This document shows positions 6,797 through 9,692 of a stretch of DNA of 9,692 nucleotides, in pieces. Source of the DNA: 0-14-3-00-62-12 sp034440555 (GTDB taxonomy: Bacteria; Pseudomonadota; Gammaproteobacteria; Xanthomonadales; Ahniellaceae); assembly GCA_034440555.1 (NCBI GenBank), contig JAWXCG010000274.1, positions 1 to 9,692 of the forward strand, in the 5' to 3' direction. Both the position numbers and the translations under genes were made by a program. The first letter of the stretch is position 1; each line of letters begins with the position of its first letter. The notes below the pieces were generated by a model, which was not told where the DNA came from, ran no database searches, and worked only from the letters and a program-made list of their open reading frames with translations.

Positions 6797-7951
6797 ATGA
6801 CTAAACCAATTGCGTGGATTGTCGCTGTCTGCGTTAGTTTCATGTCGCTGTTTACTTCGGCCGCGGTGCAGGCCCAGGTGCCGACGATTGCGGTGCCGGG
6901 GCCGAACAGCAGCGGGCGATCGGACATTCTGGTGCCAGCTTCCGGATTGCCGCTGATCGTGTTCCAGGAAAACAGTACCGTCAAGGCACTGCAATGCGCG
7001 AACGCGCTGTGCTCGGGCGCGCCGACCAGTGTCACGACGATCGCCAACCTTTCCAGTCTTACCCGCATTCGTGTTGCCACTGCCGCTGACGGTCTGCCGA
7101 TTGTGGGTATCTCGGTTACTGCCAGCGGGCTGCGCGCGATCAAATGCAATGACGCGGCGTGCACCAGCTCCATCACCACCGTGGTCGACAGCAGCAATCT
7201 GGGGTTCACCACCGATCACGACTTGATCGTGCCCGCCGATGGACTGCCGCTGTTCGCCTACCACGACGGGAGCAATTTCGACCTGAAGATTGCGCGCTGC
7301 TCCACTCTGGACTGCACGGGTATTGCGAGTATCGTGGTCGCCGATACGGCTGGCTTCACTGGCCGTGGACCGGGCGTCGCCATCATCGGTGGTCTGCCAC
7401 AAGTGGCCTATCACTCCAATCCGAGCGGCACCATCAAAAACATCAAGCTGCTGCGCTGCGGCTCGCCGGACTGTGCAGTCGGCAATAGCACGAGCGTGCT
7501 TACTACCGACACCACTTCGTCGCTGGCGATGATGGAAGGGCGCGACGGTGCTGCCATCATTGCCTACAAAGCCGACGTCGCCACGCAGGATTCTCTGCGC
7601 TTGGTCAAGTGCTTGAATCCGAACTGCTTGACCTTCGCCGTCAGTACCGTGGACAGCATCAGCAGCGGAAGTGGTGTGGGCGAGGGCGTGCAGATGCGCG
7701 CCGGGGCTGATGGCCTGCCGGTGCTGAGTTACTTCGACAGCACGTTCGGCACGATCAAGGTAGCGCGCTGCACGCGCCCGGACTGCGCCAGCGTGACCAC
7801 TACCACTTTGCATGCTCCAACACCGAGCGTGATGCTCATTGCCAATGCACTGGCGATCAATGCCAACGGCGTTCCGGTCGTAGCGTATGCAGTCCCGGTA
7901 GCCGTTGGAAGTCTGAAAGTGCACAGCTGCAATACGCGCAGTTGCCAATAA
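6797..7951 (+). CDS. Secreted protein with seven Cys-x4-Cys repeats (beta-propeller-like)
   Basis: A 384-residue protein starting at ATG 6797, chosen because GGGGGAG lies 4 bases upstream and a signal peptide follows (hydrophobic IAWIVAVCVSFMSLF, then AAVQAQ). The mature protein is built of seven units of 50-53 residues, each with the pattern DGLPhhxY, then a short gap, then hKhhxCx4C. The cysteine pairs are at 67/72, 117/122, 168/173, 221/226, 272/277, 325/330 and 378/383. Examples are DGLPLFAYHDG with LKIARCSTLDC, and DGLPVLSYFDS with IKVARCTRPDC. All seven pairs keep exactly four residues between cysteines, suggesting a disulfide-closed turn in each unit. Seven repeats and alternating short strands suggest a seven-bladed propeller; this is inference. 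Ligand and function are unknown. It is convergent with cysG. Confidence 0.85.
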   Translation: MTKPIAWIVAVCVSFMSLFTSAAVQAQVPTIAVPGPNSSGRSDILVPASGLPLIVFQENSTVKALQCANALCSGAPTSVTTIANLSSLTRIRVATAADGLPIVGISVTASGLRAIKCNDAACTSSITTVVDSSNLGFTTDHDLIVPADGLPLFAYHDGSNFDLKIARCSTLDCTGIASIVVADTAGFTGRGPGVAIIGGLPQVAYHSNPSGTIKNIKLLRCGSPDCAVGNSTSVLTTDTTSSLAMMEGRDGAAIIAYKADVATQDSLRLVKCLNPNCLTFAVSTVDSISSGSGVGEGVQMRAGADGLPVLSYFDSTFGTIKVARCTRPDCASVTTTTLHAPTPSVMLIANALAINANGVPVVAYAVPVAVGSLKVHSCNTRSCQ

Positions 7952-7966
7952 CGGCTTGTCGCGCGA

Positions 7967-7998
7967 GCGGCGTCCTTGCTGCGAACTGCGGACGCCGC
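7967..7998. terminator. Hairpin between the convergent CX4C gene and cysG
   Basis: GCGGCGTCC (7967-7975) and GGACGCCGC (7990-7998) form a perfect 9-bp stem with a 14-base loop in the 80-base gap between two convergent stop codons. It probably ends transcripts from both sides. No T-run is present, so Rho-independent action is uncertain. Confidence 0.55.
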
Positions 7999-8031
7999 GA
8001 GTTCACTCGTGGCCGCTGACCGCCGCCATAA

Positions 8032-9465
8032 TCAGGCCACGGCGCGCAGCGAAGTTTGCAGTGGTTCGCGTGCGTCAATCGCCGGCGCACCGAACCAGCC
8101 AAAATGCAGCGCGCGTTCGGCTTGTTCACCAATGATGAGCAGTGCCGGAGATTTAAGTTCGTGAGCACTGGCAGCGGATGCCATGCTCGACAGTGTTGCC
8201 ACAATCACGCGCTGGTCGCCGCGACTGCCGTTTTCGACCAGCGCTACCGGGGTTCTGCCAGAGCGCCCATTGCGGATCAATTGTTGCGCGTTGTGCGCGA
8301 TGCTGGACACGCCCATGTAGATCACCAGCGTATCGTCACTGCGTGCGAGGTTGGGCCAGTCGGGTTCGCGTCCACTCTGACAGTGTGCTGCGGTCACCAG
8401 GCGCACACCGCCGGCACCGCCGCGAGCAGTCAGCGGAATGCCTGCATAGGCAGCGCAGGCGCTGGCCGATGTCACGCCAGGTACGATCTCGAAGAGGATG
8501 GCGTGATCCTTCAATACCTGAAGCTCCTCTTCGGCGCGCGCGAACAACAGCGGATCGCCACCCTTCAAACGCACCACAATCTTGCCGGCTCGCGCGTGCA
8601 GCACCAGCAGTCGCGCAATGTCGTGCTGGATTGCATCGGCTTCGCCGTGACGCTTGCCCACTTCAATCCACTCGGCATCGCGACGACCCATCGCGCGTAC
8701 TTCTGCCGACACCAGTCGGTCGTACAGCACTACGTCGGCTTCCTGCAACGCGCGATGCGCGCGTAGTGTCAGCGATCCCGGATCACCGGGCCCAGCGCCG
8801 ACCAACAGCACGCGGCCGACCGCGGGTGCGCTCGCGGCAGTCGTCAAAGCTGTCTGCAAAATTTGCTCTGCGCGATCCTCTCGGCCCTGACGCACCGCGT
8901 CGGCAACGTCGCCAAGGAGCAGTCCACGCCAGAATCGTCGACGCTGGCTGTGGTCGCGGATCTGCGCACCTACGGTCGCTCGAAAGCGTGCCGCAAATCG
9001 CGCCAGCGCACCGACCGAATGATCCAGCATGGCTTCGATCCGGCCGCGAATTTCGGTGGCGAGCACGGGTGCTGCGCCAGCGCTGGAGATCGCCACGATC
9101 ACCGGGTTGCGATCGACAATGGCGGGCACGATGGCAGTGGAGCGCTCAGCGTCGTCGACCACATTGACCAGAATGCGGCGTGTCGTGGCGGCGTCGGCAG
9201 CCTCAGCATTCACCAGGCGATCATTGCTGGCAGCGATGACCAGAAGTGCGCCATCAACATGATGCGGCTCGAAACGGTCTGGGATCCAGTCCAGCTGCCC
9301 CGCTGTCAGCGCACGTTGCAGCTGCGGCTCGAGCTCCGGCGCAATGACGGTGACTTGAGCACCCGCGGCATGCAGCAAAGAAAACTTGCGCGCGGCGACG
9401 TTGCCGCCACCAACCAGAACGACGCGTTGTTCGCGTAGGCGCAAAAACAGCGGAAAGTAGTCCAC
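8032..9465 (-). CDS. cysG: Siroheme synthase CysG (trifunctional)
   Basis: A 477-residue protein if started at GTG 9463-9465, which gives the family's usual beginning, (M)DYFPLFLRL. ATG 9538-9540 would add 25 residues, and neither start has a strong ribosome binding site. It turns uroporphyrinogen III into siroheme, the cofactor of sulfite and nitrite reductases. Residues 1-150 form the NAD-dependent dehydrogenase/ferrochelatase (VVLVGGGNVAARK; NVVDD with Asp104; ISSAG with Ser128). The middle is the dimerisation part. From about 217 comes the SAM-dependent methyltransferase (LVGAGPGDPG, VLYDRLVS with Asp249, VGKR with Lys271, VVRLKGGDP, IYMGV with Met384). Two motifs deviate: GDPFIFGRGGEE of the family is GDPLLFARAEEE here, and LTHRDYAQSV is LTARGGAGGV. 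The catalytic residues are kept, so it is probably active. No nitrate or sulfate gene is in the window. Confidence 0.95.
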   Translation of the reverse strand: MDYFPLFLRLREQRVVLVGGGNVAARKFSLLHAAGAQVTVIAPELEPQLQRALTAGQLDWIPDRFEPHHVDGALLVIAASNDRLVNAEAADAATTRRILVNVVDDAERSTAIVPAIVDRNPVIVAISSAGAAPVLATEIRGRIEAMLDHSVGALARFAARFRATVGAQIRDHSQRRRFWRGLLLGDVADAVRQGREDRAEQILQTALTTAASAPAVGRVLLVGAGPGDPGSLTLRAHRALQEADVVLYDRLVSAEVRAMGRRDAEWIEVGKRHGEADAIQHDIARLLVLHARAGKIVVRLKGGDPLLFARAEEELQVLKDHAILFEIVPGVTSASACAAYAGIPLTARGGAGGVRLVTAAHCQSGREPDWPNLARSDDTLVIYMGVSSIAHNAQQLIRNGRSGRTPVALVENGSRGDQRVIVATLSSMASAASAHELKSPALLIIGEQAERALHFGWFGAPAIDAREPLQTSLRAVA

Positions 9466-9600
9466 GGCGGATTCCGTGCAGCAGGAGTCAGCGTTCAGGC
9501 TGGCATTGGCCGACGCCACAGGGAAATAGCGCGGCTGCATGGTGATATGCCGGCGCGCGCTTCCGACGGGGTGTCCGACCCTGTGCCACATTGTTCGCGG

Positions 9601-9692
9601 ACCGGCACCGGCACCGGCACCGGCACCGGCACCGGCACCGGCACCGGCACCGGCACCGGCACCGGCACCGGCACCGGCACCGGCACCGGCAC
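9601..9692. repeat. Perfect hexanucleotide tandem repeat (ACCGGC)n
   Basis: From 9601 to the end of the window the sequence is an uninterrupted run of ACCGGC, 92 bases or just over 15 units, without one mismatch. It continues to the window edge, so its true length is unknown. It lies upstream of cysG. The minus frame reads Val-Pro and the plus frame Thr-Gly. Whether it is part of a neighbouring gene cannot be judged from here. Confidence 0.95.

Noticed and set aside
6758..7948. A 396-codon minus-strand open frame opposite the CX4C gene
   Set aside because: Shadow frame: Arg/His/Ala-rich, no signal or domain, while the plus strand has a signal peptide, a ribosome binding site and clear repeats.
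8178..9167. A 329-codon plus-strand open frame over cysG
   Set aside because: Arg-rich antisense of a confidently recognised cysG, with no domain or ribosome binding site.
9495..9692. Minus-strand open frame encoding a Val-Pro repeat protein
   Set aside because: The repeat gives open frames in every register. The 40 or so residues after it match nothing, and the start lies at the window edge. Kept only as a tandem repeat.
9601..9692. CRISPR array or iteron origin
   Set aside because: Six-base units without spacers; simple slippage repeat, not CRISPR, and no replication gene nearby.

Overview
GC-rich bacterial DNA, most likely from a gammaproteobacterium of the Xanthomonadales/Lysobacterales (Rhodanobacteraceae-like). 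I infer this from ThiC of about 629 residues, a fused CysG, and two reading frames ending in a '-F-x-D-G-F-E' tail that I associate with secreted proteins of that group. No transposase, integrase, tRNA, rRNA or CRISPR array is visible.

Layout. 1-370: an unrecognised left edge and the decayed 3' end of a GGDEF (diguanylate cyclase) gene, minus strand. 371-817 (-): a small lipoprotein with a phospholipase-A2-like Cys-Cys-x-x-His-Asp core. 1105-2403 (-): a secreted protein with seven delta-60 repeats. 2579-3037 (-): an orphan 3' fragment of thiC. 3076-3728 (+): a toxin-antitoxin pair, PIN toxin first and RHH antitoxin second. 3866-5755 (-): an intact thiC, led by a TPP riboswitch and a likely intrinsic terminator. 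5940-6440: hairpins, a long palindrome and the 3' remnant of a secreted-protein gene. 6438-6525 (-): a second, decayed TPP riboswitch with no thi gene behind it. 6797-7951 (+): a secreted protein with seven Cys-x4-Cys repeats. 8032-9465 (-): cysG (siroheme synthase). 9601-9692: a perfect hexanucleotide repeat running off the window edge.

Main observation. The intact riboswitch-thiC unit and the TA module lie between the two ends of another, diverged thiC locus. On the 5' side is a decayed TPP riboswitch. On the 3' side is a thiC fragment covering residues 478-629, about 90% identical in protein to the intact copy, which has lost the first cysteine of the iron-sulfur motif. The simplest reading is that an older thiC was replaced by a related thiC arriving from elsewhere, with the PIN/RHH module inside the replaced interval. 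A resident pathway gene thus appears to have been displaced by a xenologue physically linked to a toxin-antitoxin pair.

Functions. ThiC makes the pyrimidine half of thiamine and is controlled by TPP through its leader. CysG makes siroheme for sulfite/nitrite reductases. The lipoprotein and the two seven-repeat proteins belong to the cell envelope or outside. The genes do not form one pathway; the window is a housekeeping region with a rearranged thiC locus.
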